The notes under the pieces are model-generated. The model saw nothing but the letters and a program-made list of their open reading frames with translations, made no database searches and was not told the origin of the DNA. This document shows, one piece after another, positions 36,863 through 48,078 of a stretch of 58,906 nucleotides of DNA. The position numbers were made by a program, and so were the translations under genes. The stretch is from contig FTLJ01000658.1 in assembly GCA_900155495.1 (NCBI GenBank), positions 1 through 58,906 on the forward strand, written 5' to 3'. Each line of letters opens with the position of its first letter. Position 1 is the first letter of the stretch. This stretch comes from Porogramme epimiltina (taxonomy: Eukaryota; Basidiomycota; Agaricomycetes; Polyporales; Polyporaceae).

Positions 36863-39800
36863 TCAAGCCTCCTTCTTCTCCTCCTCGGCCCTCCTCTTTT
36901 CCCGGCGTTCCCGGCCACGCGTGATCATCGGCTTCGGCTCCAGCGACGCGAACAGCCGCTTGCACACCTGCTCGATGATGAAGCAGCCCACAAAGTCCAC
37001 AACCATCGCCATCGTCAGCTTGAACTTGAACTGCGTGCGAGAGAGGGGACCCGTCAGCAACCCTCCGCCCAAAACGAGCGGCAAAAGTACGTACGATGTC
37101 CTTCATCTCGACGATCTGCAACCACCGGTTCAGCTCCGGCATCAAGTCCGTCGACCCCGAGAATGCGACGGCTTCGGCGCCGACAAGCCCCCAGTACAGA
37201 GCAGGGTTCTCACGGATGCCCTCCCGGAACGGACGTCCCTGGAAGTTGATTGCAAACGTCGACACCTGCTGAGACAGGCTGAGCAAATAGATCGCCGTGT
37301 TCAGCAGGTTCGGCTCGAATTTCGCCTCCAGATCGATTGGGCCGCGTCTAAGATGCCGTCAGCGTCAGATACCAAGGGCATAGCAGATAACTCACTCCTC
37401 GAACGCGTAAGAGAGCTGGGTGATGTACACAAGAGTGACGATGTGCAGCGCGAACTGGAGTAGGACGGAGAGCAACACGTAGAAGTTGAAGATGTTGCCA
37501 AGCGGGCGTTCCCTCGAAAGCTTCTCCACAGGCTACGTGCCGGCGTCAGAACCAACGTTACAACTAAAAATGACAAAGCCTAACCTTGGCACGAGAAATG
37601 CACAGGAAGCAGACAGACATGAGCATCCCGTTAATTGTCACTTGATAGTCGCCAAACTTGATGCCATCCAAGTACTGTACACTCAAACTGTAGGCCGTAA
37701 TGAGGCAGTTCAGCGCGAGGATCTTGTACATCTGGATGGTGGCCACGAGGGTGCAGCGACCTTGACGAATAATATGTGTGACTAGTAAAACAAATCAGCA
37801 AAACATACGACGGCAAAAGGCGACTAAAGATACTCACTCGCTTTGACGTTTGACAACTTAGACGTAAATGGCGCTGCGCAAGACGCATCGCCGAGCTTGA
37901 TCTTGGGAACGTCATCTTCAGCGTCCATCTCTGCAAGCTTGTCCGTAATGGAGGCCAGGTCGAACTACAAGGTGCGAGTCAGCGTTCGTTACCCAGGCAA
38001 AGCTCATAACAACCCGGACCTTCTCCATGGGGTTCTTCTTCCGTGCGTTCTGCATGTCCGCCGCCGCTTTCTTCTGCGCCTCGACCACGTCCGGATACAG
38101 GTGTGCAATCACGGGCGGGACCGGCGGCGGCGGCTGGTTGAAGCGCGCCGAGATCTTGAGCTGCTGTTCGTATACCTTCTTCAGACGCTCGTTACGCTGG
38201 TGTTCCGCAATCTTCTTCAGATCTTCCTCCGTGCCGTCAAGCAGGGCCACGCCGATGTGAGCCTGCTTGAGCGCGCCGACGTCGTTTGTGCCGTCGCCGG
38301 CCATCAGGGTGACGTACCCAAGCGACTTCAACGAGGTGAGGATAAACTCTTTCTGCGTGGGCGAGACGCGCGCATACACCCAAGTGTTTTGCACGAGGTC
38401 CTTCCAGGAGGGGTGCGCCTCATACAACTTCATGGCGGCACCGGTGATGCAGATGTCGTACTTGTCGAAGAGCGAGGTGTCGATGGGCTTCGATGGGTCT
38501 ACATTGATGTTGACAGTATCGTCGACCGAACGCCAGACGAGGTCGTTGCCGCCCTCAGGGACATCAAGAATGAGCGCGTCACGGTCCACGATCTCGACAT
38601 CCCGAGCGACATGAACAGCTGTGAGCGGGTTGTCGCCGGTAATCATGACACACTATGAAAAAAAACTTCAGCAGTGAGGTCAGAGGTGTAGTAAACCTAC
38701 TTACCCGGTGCGAGGAGTCGCCGAGCATCTTGAGGGCCTCTACAGCGTCCTCCTTGAGCGGGCAATGGAATACCAGGAAGCCGACGAAATGAAGATTAGA
38801 TTCGACCTGATCCCTAGGCAGCTTGTTGATCTTGTCCAGAGGCATAGGGTCCATCTCCTTGTATCCGAGTGCCAATACTCGGCTTCCGCGACGAGTGAAC
38901 CACTTGAACGTGTCGTCGTAACCCTCGGGCACGAACGCAAGCATGCGCCTGATGGTCTCGGGCGCGCCTTTCGTCGCGACCATGCAGCGTCCATTGGGTA
39001 AGGTCGAGATCGTGCTCATGCGCTTGAGCGCGGACGAGAACTGGAACCGCCGGCGGACGAGAATGTGGGTGCGGTGAGGCGCGGTCGGGTCGACCGGTGC
39101 GACTTGGTCTCCCTTCGACATTGCCCAGTTGAGCGCGTCAAGGGTCGTGCGCTCCATCGGATCGCCAACGATCGTGCCATCATCAAGACGGACAAGAGCG
39201 TGTGCAGCCGCAAGAGCAAGAGTGGTCTCGCGGGCTGTGGCCTTGACGTCAACCAACTTTAAGAGATCCGTGTGACTGAAAAGATGTTACTTTAACAATC
39301 ACGCCAAACATTTAAAAAACGACTCACTCGACGCCCGCGACACCCTCAACAACGAGGTTCTCCGCCGTGATGGTGCCAGTCTTGTCAAAGCAGCACACAT
39401 CCACCCTACCCGCAGAAGGGATACGGAATGGTTCCGTGCAAAAGATAGCTGTCAAGGAGATCAGTACGAAGATCTCGCACGGTTACATATGGACATACCA
39501 AACTTAGACAAGGCGACAAGCGACGCATTCACAGCCAAAGACAACTCCATGGGAAGCTCGGGAGGGACGACGCTCGTGATGATGAGGATACAATCGAGGA
39601 GCAGCTTCGACTTCTTCAGGTCGCGCTCGATGCCCTTCACCCACACGTACCAACTGGCCGCAATAGCGAAGATAAGCAGGAACCCGATGAACAGGAAGCT
39701 CTCCAGGTTGTTCGCGGACACGCGCTCCGTGGAGAAGATCATTGTGCGGACGAGCTGGCCCTGCGCCGTGCCGAACCCGGTGCGCAGAACGACACCGAGA

Positions 39801-41081
39801 CATCCACCGTCGGGGGTGTCCCCGCCGCCGTTCGTGGCCTGGAGGAGCTTCGTGCCGGAGAACAGGACCGCATTCTTGTGCGCGCCGTCCACGTCGATTG
39901 CTTCCTGGGGCTCAAGCAGGGCGATGGACTCCTTCAAGAGCGGGGTGGACTCGCCGGAAAGCATGGCCTCGTTCATGATGCACGTCCCGCGCACGAGGAG
40001 GATGTCGGCCGGGACGTTGGTCTCTGTCTGCTGTCGCGCAACGGAGATGATGTCGCCGGGGAGAAGCTCGTCGCTTTGAATCTTGGTCCAGGACTTGTCG
40101 CGGCGTACAAAGACGGGGTAAGGCGCGACGGCCATGGTGCGGAATTCGGTGAGCGTGCGAAGACGCTGCCAGACGACAGTGCACTCGAAGACGATGAGCA
40201 TGAAGAGGGTGAAGAGGGAGTAGTACCAGTACTCGTCCATACACCACAGGGCGACGCAAAAGATCTGGAAGACGAAGAAGGGGGCCGTAGCGTGCTCCGA
40301 AAAAAGGGCCGTGAAGGATGGGATGGGGATGTTGTACTCGTTCTTGCCGTAGAGTGAAACCAGGGAGGTCATACCGGCGGTGGTCAACGCAGGAGGTTCG
40401 AGGAAGGAGCCCAGGGGGGGATTCGAAGAGCAAGGATAGGGCAGGCGAGAGAATGTCACAGGGGTTGTCGAAGTGACGACATACGTATCTTGCTGGTAGT
40501 TGAACGTGTATGTAGCTGTGTTTCCTGGCACCTTCTTCTCGAGAGGGACGATCTCGCCTTCACCTCTATGGGGAGCTGGGATGATTCGTAGGCAGTCTGC
40601 ATCTTCTAAAGACCGAGCCTGAAATCCAGGGCTGTTATAACTTTGAGACCATAATATATGCACACGACACACCTTTCTAGTCGTGATCCGAGCCTTCGCC
40701 CCCGTATTCCAACGCGTGACCAGGAAGCTCAACGCATGCCCAAGACCTAGCGAGACGCATGCGAGGAAGGTCCATTCTTCGCTTTGCAGCCAGTCGTCGT
40801 ATTTGATGAAGTAGGCGTATGCAAGGACGGGGTATAGGGAAAGGAAGGGGACAGTGTAGAGGTGCGTGTACCATGGAAGACCGATGTGGAGGGACGCGCC
40901 CGCTATTTCGGACGAGACGACCTTAACCGAGCTCCTGGGGAGTTACATGAGTCTCCAGAGCCTTGCCTGTCTAAGGCAGCTATACGCACATTTTTGAGAC
41001 CTCGGGGCCGGTCTTGAGGGGGTGGAGGAAGAGGGAAGCGTAAGCCTGCCGCCAACTGTCCAAGCCACGTCTTGCCATCAT
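36863..41081 (-). CDS. SPF1: P5A-type ATPase (ER transmembrane-helix dislocase, Spf1)
   Basis: Eleven exons: complement(36863-37030, 37095-37347, 37396-37532, 37585-37781, 37838-37964, 38020-38652, 38705-39275, 39328-39448, 39499-40618, 40673-40921, 41001-41081), 1218 residues against 1215 in yeast. P5A ATPases sit in the ER membrane and extract mistargeted tail-anchored and signal-anchor helices. Landmarks are the actuator loop LSGESTPL, the P5A-specific [11 protein letters not shown] in M4, the phosphorylation site DKTGT (505-509), [15 protein letters not shown], and the hinge [11 protein letters not shown], then membrane helices with [19 protein letters not shown]. The C-terminus is Lys/Glu-rich ([13 protein letters not shown]). 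The 5' end is the weak point: exon 1 (27 codons, two adjacent ATGs) was joined by a GTCTCA donor because phase fits; a stronger GTGCGT donor nearby leads to a stop. Confidence 0.94.
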
Positions 41082-41546
41082 GCGCGTCCTGGCGCACGTG
41101 ACCTGGTCACTGCGGCATGTGGCAGAAGCCCCCGAGGCTTGACTTACAGCCCTGAAACGACCTTCGTTCGAACTAAGTAGACAGCGAGTACTCATACGTT
41201 CAAGTCAACGTTCGGTAGCTTCACAGTCAGCCCCCGGACCCTATGTGCGAAGAAGCGAGCTCTGAAGTCGCGTGCGCATGACCTCATTCCAATGGCAGCT
41301 TGAAATGTGCTGGATGGTAAATGCAATGTGGTATATACCGGGCCTCCACTGCTAGTCCGAAATCGTAATTACAATTACAAAATGAGCGCAAAGCATCTAT
41401 AACGGTGAGACGGACTGGAAGTCTCCCGCCGTCCGGGAAAGACGCGGATAATGTGGTCGTACGGTAATGGGGGTCGTGAACGCAGACTGCGATCGGGGAC
41501 ATCTCGAGCTGAGCTCGTAGGCGGAGGCCTGGCGGACCCAGACTTC
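41082..41546. other. Intergenic, SPF1 promoter and YKT6 3' region
   Basis: 465 bp upstream of SPF1. It contains GCACGTGACC (41095-41104) close to the start and a short GGTATATACC palindrome at 41331-41340. No gene seen. Confidence 0.45.
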
Positions 41547-42320
41547 TCACATAATGAGACAGCAAGAGTTTTGCTACACAAAATATTTAGAGCATCAATT
41601 ATAAACAGAGTGATGAAGCGCACCTTCTTCGCCGTCTTATAGAACATCTTGCTCTGCGCTGACAGAGCGTTAGACCTGTCCACAAGATCGTTGATCTTCT
41701 CGCCTCGCTGGAGGACGGATTCGATAGTCTTGTGCTATACACCCAAATCCACTGGAGTGACTAACGGTCCTTATTGCCCAACGGAGCATGCCACTTACGA
41801 GGATGATCTTAGTCTCGTCCAGTTCCTGCTGCACCTTCATGATCGCATCCGCCTGACGAGGATCCTGGTACTTCTGCAAGTAGGTGTTGAGCTCCGGGAA
41901 GGATATCGCAGCCGGCGTGTTAAACGTCGATTGGGGGACCTTGGCGATGAAGTCGTCGAGGATCTTGGTCAGAAGCGAGAACGCAGGCCGCACGGGGTAT
42001 TCTCCATCCGCAATGATGACCGCTGAGAGTGTGGCATTGAGTTCTTCCTTAGCAAGAAGAGGCGAAGAGAGAGAGTACGCACCTGCAAGTTGTTCCGCCC
42101 CTCCTCTATTATACACGTGGGCGGTGTGAGAGCCCTCTTGGATGCTCTGGCGTTGACCCTGAGAAGTACGCTCTGCGACAGTGGTAGTAAAGAACTTGAG
42201 GAACTCCGTGATAGATCCCCGCTGGTAGAAGGAGAAGCTTGAGAGGTCGGATGCACTGCACAGCACCACGGCTGACTTGTTTGGGGCTGCAAGGACGACG
42301 GCGATGGAGAATATCTTCAT
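41547..42320 (-). CDS. YKT6: R-SNARE YKT6
   Basis: Four exons: complement(41547-41573, 41624-41734, 41799-42022, 42083-42320), 199 residues, the usual length. The N-terminal longin domain reads [41 protein letters not shown], then [19 protein letters not shown]; the SNARE helix reads [20 protein letters not shown] with the zero-layer arginine and [23 protein letters not shown]; the C-terminus is the lipidation box CCLIM, a palmitoylated cysteine followed by a CAAX farnesylation site. YKT6 cycles between cytosol and membranes and acts in ER-Golgi, endosomal, vacuolar and autophagosome fusion. The last exon is only 27 nt and encodes QNSCCLIM. The intron at 42023-42082 is 60 nt with no in-frame stop, so an intron-retained reading is also open. 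Confidence 0.96.
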
Positions 42321-42440
42321 GGTCTTCTTGTTCTAGGTCGTGAGCGGTGTCGCGAGGTGTCGATAAACGGAGACTAGAGAATCAAGGAGGTGGAGGTAGT
42401 GAAGCGCAGGTGTCGGCTGGATGGGCCATGACGAGCGCGC

Positions 42441-42812
42441 GTGGCATCGTTGCCGCATCTGGAATCGTTCGGCACAGTGACCGCCGACAAACGCCCGAAC
42501 CCAGTAGTGTTACAAGGGCTATATACACACTCCCTGTCTTCCAGCTCTGGTCTTGATTCCTCTCCCGCTACTACAGCGGTACTCGCAGCATTTTTAACCC
42601 TCCCACACGCAAATAACCTATATTCCCCTTCTCTTTCGTCCGTTCCATCCTACGTTGATGCACATGCTCAGGCTCTGGTGAAACACTTACCGAACACTAC
42701 AAACTTGTGGGGCAAACGCGTTCTCATTCATCAAGGTCTAGAAGAGGTGCGCTCAGATCGAGGATGTGACTCTTTTTTAATTAGGGGTATCTTCGACAAA
42801 CATCGTATGTAG
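42441..42812 (+). CDS. Possible small gene divergent from YKT6
   Basis: An open frame of 123 codons starts 121 bp from the YKT6 ATG on the opposite strand. It contains SFGTVTADKRPNPVVLQGLY, SPATTAVLAAFLTLPH and VPSYVDAHAQALVKHLPN, which look more like protein than a random frame, but I cannot name a family. A 38-nt potential intron after LIHQGLEE (GTGCGC...TTAATTAG) would replace the last residues by GYLRQTSYVVQ and a stop. The start codon is uncertain: the region before it overlaps the expected YKT6 promoter. Treat it as a candidate only. Confidence 0.35.
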   Translation: MASLPHLESFGTVTADKRPNPVVLQGLYTHSLSSSSGLDSSPATTAVLAAFLTLPHANNLYSPSLSSVPSYVDAHAQALVKHLPNTTNLWGKRVLIHQGLEEVRSDRGCDSFLIRGIFDKHRM

Positions 42813-44434
42813 TCCAATAGATATCCCTATCTAGTGCTGTCTCTCCTGTTTCATGTTGTGCGCCGGATCTCCGCATTGTGACTTATCTGACTGTCCACCG
42901 GTGCACTTCCGAGGGCCTCAAGATTACCCTGCCACTCAACTCACCAGTTGAAACATCAGACAAGTTCCCCTGCAGATGGAATTTGAGACACATAACTTAT
43001 CCGCTACGAGGGACGTATGTCCACCACTGTAACGAACAAGTGCGTGAATCGAGTCTGTCAAGTTGGGATAACATGCTACCTGCTAGAGCGCCGGGGCCCA
43101 TAGCGGTACTCGGATCGCGCAACGCCGCCTCCTGTGAGCCACTCAGGAGTCGTAGCTCCGTTGAAGACGTTGGCACGACAAAATCTAATTCATCTGGCGA
43201 GAATCAATACAGAGCGAGTTTATCAGACGTTTCCATCACGTACAGCGGAGTATTATGACATCGAAAAGATGCTGCGGTTTGTGCGTGGCTAGTTGACATA
43301 TGGATGAGGGCCTTGTCTCGCCCCGTGCCGAGCGGCCAGGGGTTTGATGCTCGCGCATGCGAGCGAAGGAAGGTCGTAAACTTTGAGAATATAGTTACAT
43401 GGCTGTGCGCCGTGGATGACTGCCGTGTGCACTACCTGTGTCCGTGAGTTGGTGTGAACACAGCGCAGTCTGGTTTTCACATGAAGAGCAAGGATGTATT
43501 TGCCATGGCCAAATAGGGCGGCATGAGTTTGCGGCGCCGACGGTGGATTGATGCATCGTTCTACCAGCTGTGGTATCACAAGATTTGTTAGAGAGTGGTA
43601 TGGTCGTGGGTGGTGCGAGATGTTGGTACCTCGACGGAGGCATTTCGGACATCTCAGCCAAGATGAATTTAGACTTTAGTATAGCAATTCGGATGGACAC
43701 GAACGACAGACACTTCGGGGTCAGGATCCCACCCAATGTGCGAAGCTTAGTGTGTGCGCAGCACGGTGTGGAGGGCGAACTGTCGGACAGCTAGCACTAG
43801 GAGGGATATGTGAGCGTGTTCTGGCAGTGAGCGAGGCCGAGGTCGGGCAGAGTTTGCAGTGTAAGGGGAGGGGGAGATGGGATCGGGTACGCCAAGAGGG
43901 AGAGTGGATGCCGGGCGACGGCCGTGGACTTCGATCTCTATTTACTAAATAGGGAGGACACTGCGGAGGCTTGGCCCGATAGCGTCGCCGCGGTGCCGTC
44001 CTCTGCCGGACGTGCCGAGCCAGTGCCACCACATTCCGCGCAGAGAGACGCCCGCGCCCTGCTCCCGCTCGTCTCAGCCTGCGCCAGCGCTCAGCCTCGC
44101 CCACCCAACGGCCCAACGCTTGCAGTCGCGCCCCCGCTGCACCTCACCCGCGTCGCGTCGCGGTCATCAGAGCGAGATCGCCAGGATAAAGATGGTCAAG
44201 ATTTCCGTTGTCCGTTGCCCGGATGGCGGGCTGAGGTGGCGCAGCAGCAGTGCCCGACCCCACGGTACGGACTCAAGACAAGAGCGCGTTGGGAGACCTG
44301 CCGCGCCGACTTCTTGACCCGGGCCCATCAATATGCCCTGATCTCAGATGAGCGCGGTGGGCCCCCACACTCGCTACTGCCCAGCCCCCCGTACATAATT
44401 CCTATCACACGACCTTCCAGCCCGCCTTCTCTCA
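42813..44434. other. Poorly coding 1.6-kb stretch
   Basis: No recognisable gene. A frame of 126 codons at 42878-43258 (+) starts MTYLTVHRCTSEGLKI and is open but resembles no family I know, and splice sites do not link it to neighbours. The last 400 bp become GC-rich with C/T tracts toward the Stealth gene start, consistent with its promoter and 5' UTR. Confidence 0.4.
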
Positions 44435-47375
44435 ATGCCATTGCCCTCCCTCAAATCCCGCCTCGCTCTTCCGCCCTCTAATGCCTCCATCATGTCCTCC
44501 GCCAGCTACATCCCCCTCACCCAGATCTCTCCCTCAGAGTATCTCTTGTCCCCCAACGCCCGCCCCCGTGTCTCCTCTCTCCACGCGTATTTCACCCGTA
44601 GGCGCGCCGTCATCGCGCTCGTGGCCGCTACCTCACTAGTCACTCTCGTCGTCTTCGCCAAACTCTCCCTCTCGTCCGACGAAGTAGAGCCAATAGAGCT
44701 CCCCATCAACTACAACTATCAACCAAACTACATCGCCATCCCTGTCCCAGATGCTCTCCCTCCAGAAGGGCGCCCCAGGCTCCGCCCCGTACGCGATCTC
44801 CCCTCCGACTGTCTCGAGCAGTACTTTGTAGACGGCGACCTCTGCCATGACGGGCACGGTCCTCTCCCCATAGACGTCCTATGGACGTGGGTCAACGGCA
44901 CAGATCCTCTCTTCGCCGACGCGCGCGAGGACGCCGCGCTAGCCTACTCCGACGACGATCCATACAGGCCGAAAAGGACGGACAACCCATCGCGCATGTT
45001 TCGGTGAGTCTTCCATCCCCCTTGCGCTTCGTGGCTTCATTTCCGACGCCTTCCCCAAGCGACCACGACGAGCTGAGACACTCCGTCCGCTCTGTCCTCC
45101 ACAATTTCCGCCCCTACACCAACCACTTCCGCATCATCACCTCCGACCTCGAGTATCCCCAATACACAAACCAGTCCTTCCCCGACCCTGGCCCCGGGCA
45201 CTGGCGGTTAGGCCTCCAGCCCCAGTGGCTGGAGACTGCCGAGAACGGCACCACCGAATGGAGAGATGGAGACGTCCAGCTTTCCCTCACCCACCACGCC
45301 CACTTCTTCGAACCGTACACCCGAGCGATATTCAACAGGTACGTCGCAGCCGCTTCCTGCAGTACGCGGACCGTTCAGTGACGACTGCGACCGACACAGC
45401 TACGCCATCGAATCGCAGTTTGGTCACCTGCAGGAACTGTCCGAGTCGTTGTGAGTGACCTGTCCGCTGCCTACCGTGCCGTCTCGGCAGCGCTAACGGT
45501 TCTCTCGGCTGCGCAGCATATACTTCGTAAGGGATTGCCTTTCTCAATCCAATGGCCGCCCGTTGATGCCGCTCGTGCGCAGAATGACGACTTCTACATG
45601 GTCGCGCCGCTCACGCCGCAGAGCTTCTATACGAACCGTGAGTGCTTCCGGTCGTCTTGTCCCAATGACGTCATACCAACCCACCCGTGCCCCGGACAGA
45701 GTACGGCACCGTCCTCCGCATAACGAACGACTTCTCCGTCAGTCCGGACTGGCCCGTCGACGAGGACCGCGGCGAGTGGAAGAGCATGGGAGTGTCGAAC
45801 TATCTTCTCAGTACGTCGCGCGCGCACTCCACCTCGCCCGCACCGCTTGGCTCTTAACCTCCGCGCCCGTCGGCCAATCTAACCTCTCGGCACACAGGCA
45901 AACGCTTCGGCAGGCGACACCGCCCATACGTGCAGCATCAGGCCAAGGCCGTCTCTTACGCGCTCCTGCAGGAGGTCGCGCTCGTATGGAAGGACGCGAT
46001 CGCCACCTCGGCCAGTCACGCGTTCCGCGAGACCGTCGCCGGCGACGGCGACTTCTACCAGATGTTCGTCTTTGCGCACTTCCTCGTCGAGCGCGCCCGC
46101 GAGGCGCTCCTCTGGACGTGGGTCGTCGGCCGCATCGGCGCCCTCGACGACGCCTGGGGCGAGCACGAGGCCACGCGCGCGTGGATCGAGCTCGGCGGTG
46201 GCTGGGAGGGCGACGCCGCGCGCGAGATCACAGTCGAGTCCGGCCTCAGGGGCACCCTCAACGCCGACCGGGTGCGGGAGCACCTGCGCGACAGCGGTGT
46301 CGATGGGCAGTTCCACACCGAGTACCGCTTCTGTGGGTCGATTAATTTTTCTCTTGGCGTTGGGGACCAGCTGACCGCGGGCGCCGGCACGCAGCGTCCC
46401 TGGACGGCTTCGCGTACAACCCCTTCGGGCGGCGGCGAGACGGCGACTGGCCCGGGTTCGAGCCCGAGGACACGACGAGGGGCACGGACGAGGAGGAGGA
46501 GGAGAAGGCGGAGGAGCGGCGGGCGCGGATGTGCACCATCAAGCGCGACGAGTGCTTCGGCGTCCGCGGTCCCGACGGCGGCGCGCCGACCGCGAGCCAG
46601 GTCTTCAAACACGTCGCGTTCGAGCGCACCGAATGCGGTGACTGCAGTGAGTGCTCCTCCCCACCGCTCGCGGCGCGGCGCCCATGTTCTAACCACGCGC
46701 GCCTGCTCGCTAGTCATCACCGCGCTCGTGCGCGCCAGCGGCCCGCTCGGCCTCTCGGCGGTGCTGCCCCACCCAACGCGCCGCACGCCGCACACCGACG
46801 AGTCGGCCGACGCGAACGTCGTCCCTCACCTGCCGCTCGTCGACGACTGGCAGAACGGCCGCTTCGCGCTGCGCGACGTGATGCGCTTCGCGCCCGACAC
46901 CAGCATCCGCGAGTGGTCGATGCGGCTGATGCAGCGCTATCGTTACGTGATCGGTGCGTACGCCCCCCCATCCCCCCTATCCACCGCGCCTCAGCGCAGC
47001 CTTGTGCCCCGTCGCTGACTTGGCCTGTTCGTCGTGGCACCAGGCTGGACACCTGCGCAGTTCGAGCGGATGGCGACGATGCCGCAGGTGCGGATGATGC
47101 TGTCGGACCTCGACCGCAAGAAGGACCTCGCGCTCCTGTGCATCAACGACGACGTGACGGAGGACCATGCGGAGATTACGAGCTATTTCCGGGGCTGGCA
47201 GGAGAAGCGGTGGGGTACGCCCGCGGCATGGGAGGCGGACATCGCGCACCACCACCGTCGACGGGACAGCGAGGACGAGGAGCGGGAGTGGGAGGAAGGA
47301 TGGGCGAGGTGGGGCGGCGCGTCTGCGGCGCAGGAGGCCGCGGATGTCATCTACGAACCTGATCCGCGCTACTGA
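44435..47375 (+). CDS. Stealth-family phosphosugar transferase, type II membrane protein
   Basis: Ten exons: 44435-45003, 45060-45338, 45400-45450, 45517-45526, 45583-45637, 45700-45810, 45898-46332, 46395-46646, 46714-46953, 47044-47375, 777 residues. A basic stretch (YFTRRR) and one hydrophobic helix (VIALVAATSLVTLVVFA, about 57-73) make a signal anchor; the rest should face the Golgi lumen. Stealth regions appear in order: CR1 PIDVLWTWVNGTDP (about 143-156), CR2 RDHDELRHSVRSV with HFRIITSD and FIYFNDDFYMVAPL, CR3 around RPYVQHQAKAVSYALLQE, and CR4 LALLCINDDVTED (about 696-708). Known members transfer sugar-1-phosphate to glycans (bacterial capsules, animal GlcNAc-1-phosphotransferase). An acidic insert (TDEEEEEKAEERR) lies between CR3 and CR4. 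The fungal acceptor is not known to me. Exon 4 is only 10 nt. An in-frame ATG 19 codons downstream could also be the start. Confidence 0.88.
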
Positions 47376-48078
47376 GTGGTGAGTCGCGCGAGACATTGGC
47401 TTACTTGCTTGCATCGCTATCGCTGCATGTTGTATCTTTATTCTCCGGGTCCGCTCATCCACTGAGCTCGTGCATCACCTCACCATCGGCCCCTTCCTAC
47501 TACACATCATCTTCTTGCTCCTCTCCCCGACCACTGTCATCCACCCACATTCCCGCGCAACACTCACGCCCGCACGCACACGCATACCTGAAGTAATGAC
47601 CGTATACCGTAGTCTTATCCGCCGCTATCTACCTGCTGTGATAATTGTATCATGCTTTACCCGGACCCTCCGGAGCCCCGCTCCCGCGTGTCGCTGCTGC
47701 CGCCCCCGCCCAGCTATTTTTGCTTGACGTCATGATCGCTACGATCATCTGGGCTGGGCGGCAGTTAGGCTTTCCTCCCCCTGGCCGCTGAGACCGAATC
47801 GTCGCAAAGAGGCGTCCGCGCTCGCAGGTCGCACACGACCCGCGCGCCGCGCGGCACCTCGCACGCGCGGGACCGCCGGCCATATGCCACAAACCGCACT
47901 TATCGGTACGATCGAAACGCCCGGACCCCGCGGGGCCACAGGCACGCACAGGCACGCCGTTCGGGACCGCGCGCCGTGGCTCCTCCGGCCTGGCGTGGGC
48001 TGCATGATCGAGCGCGACCTCGTCCTGCACGTACAGCTCCCGGGCCACTAGTAGTAATACATAATAAGAGCGCACGCC
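47376..48078. other. Convergent intergenic region
   Basis: About 700 bp between two convergent stop codons. No gene or RNA recognised; a mixture of C/T-rich and GC-rich sequence. Confidence 0.45.

Noticed and set aside
43924..44481. 185-codon plus-strand frame before the Stealth gene
   Set aside because: Pro/Ser/Arg composition only, no splice context, and it overlaps the promoter and start of a convincing gene in another frame.
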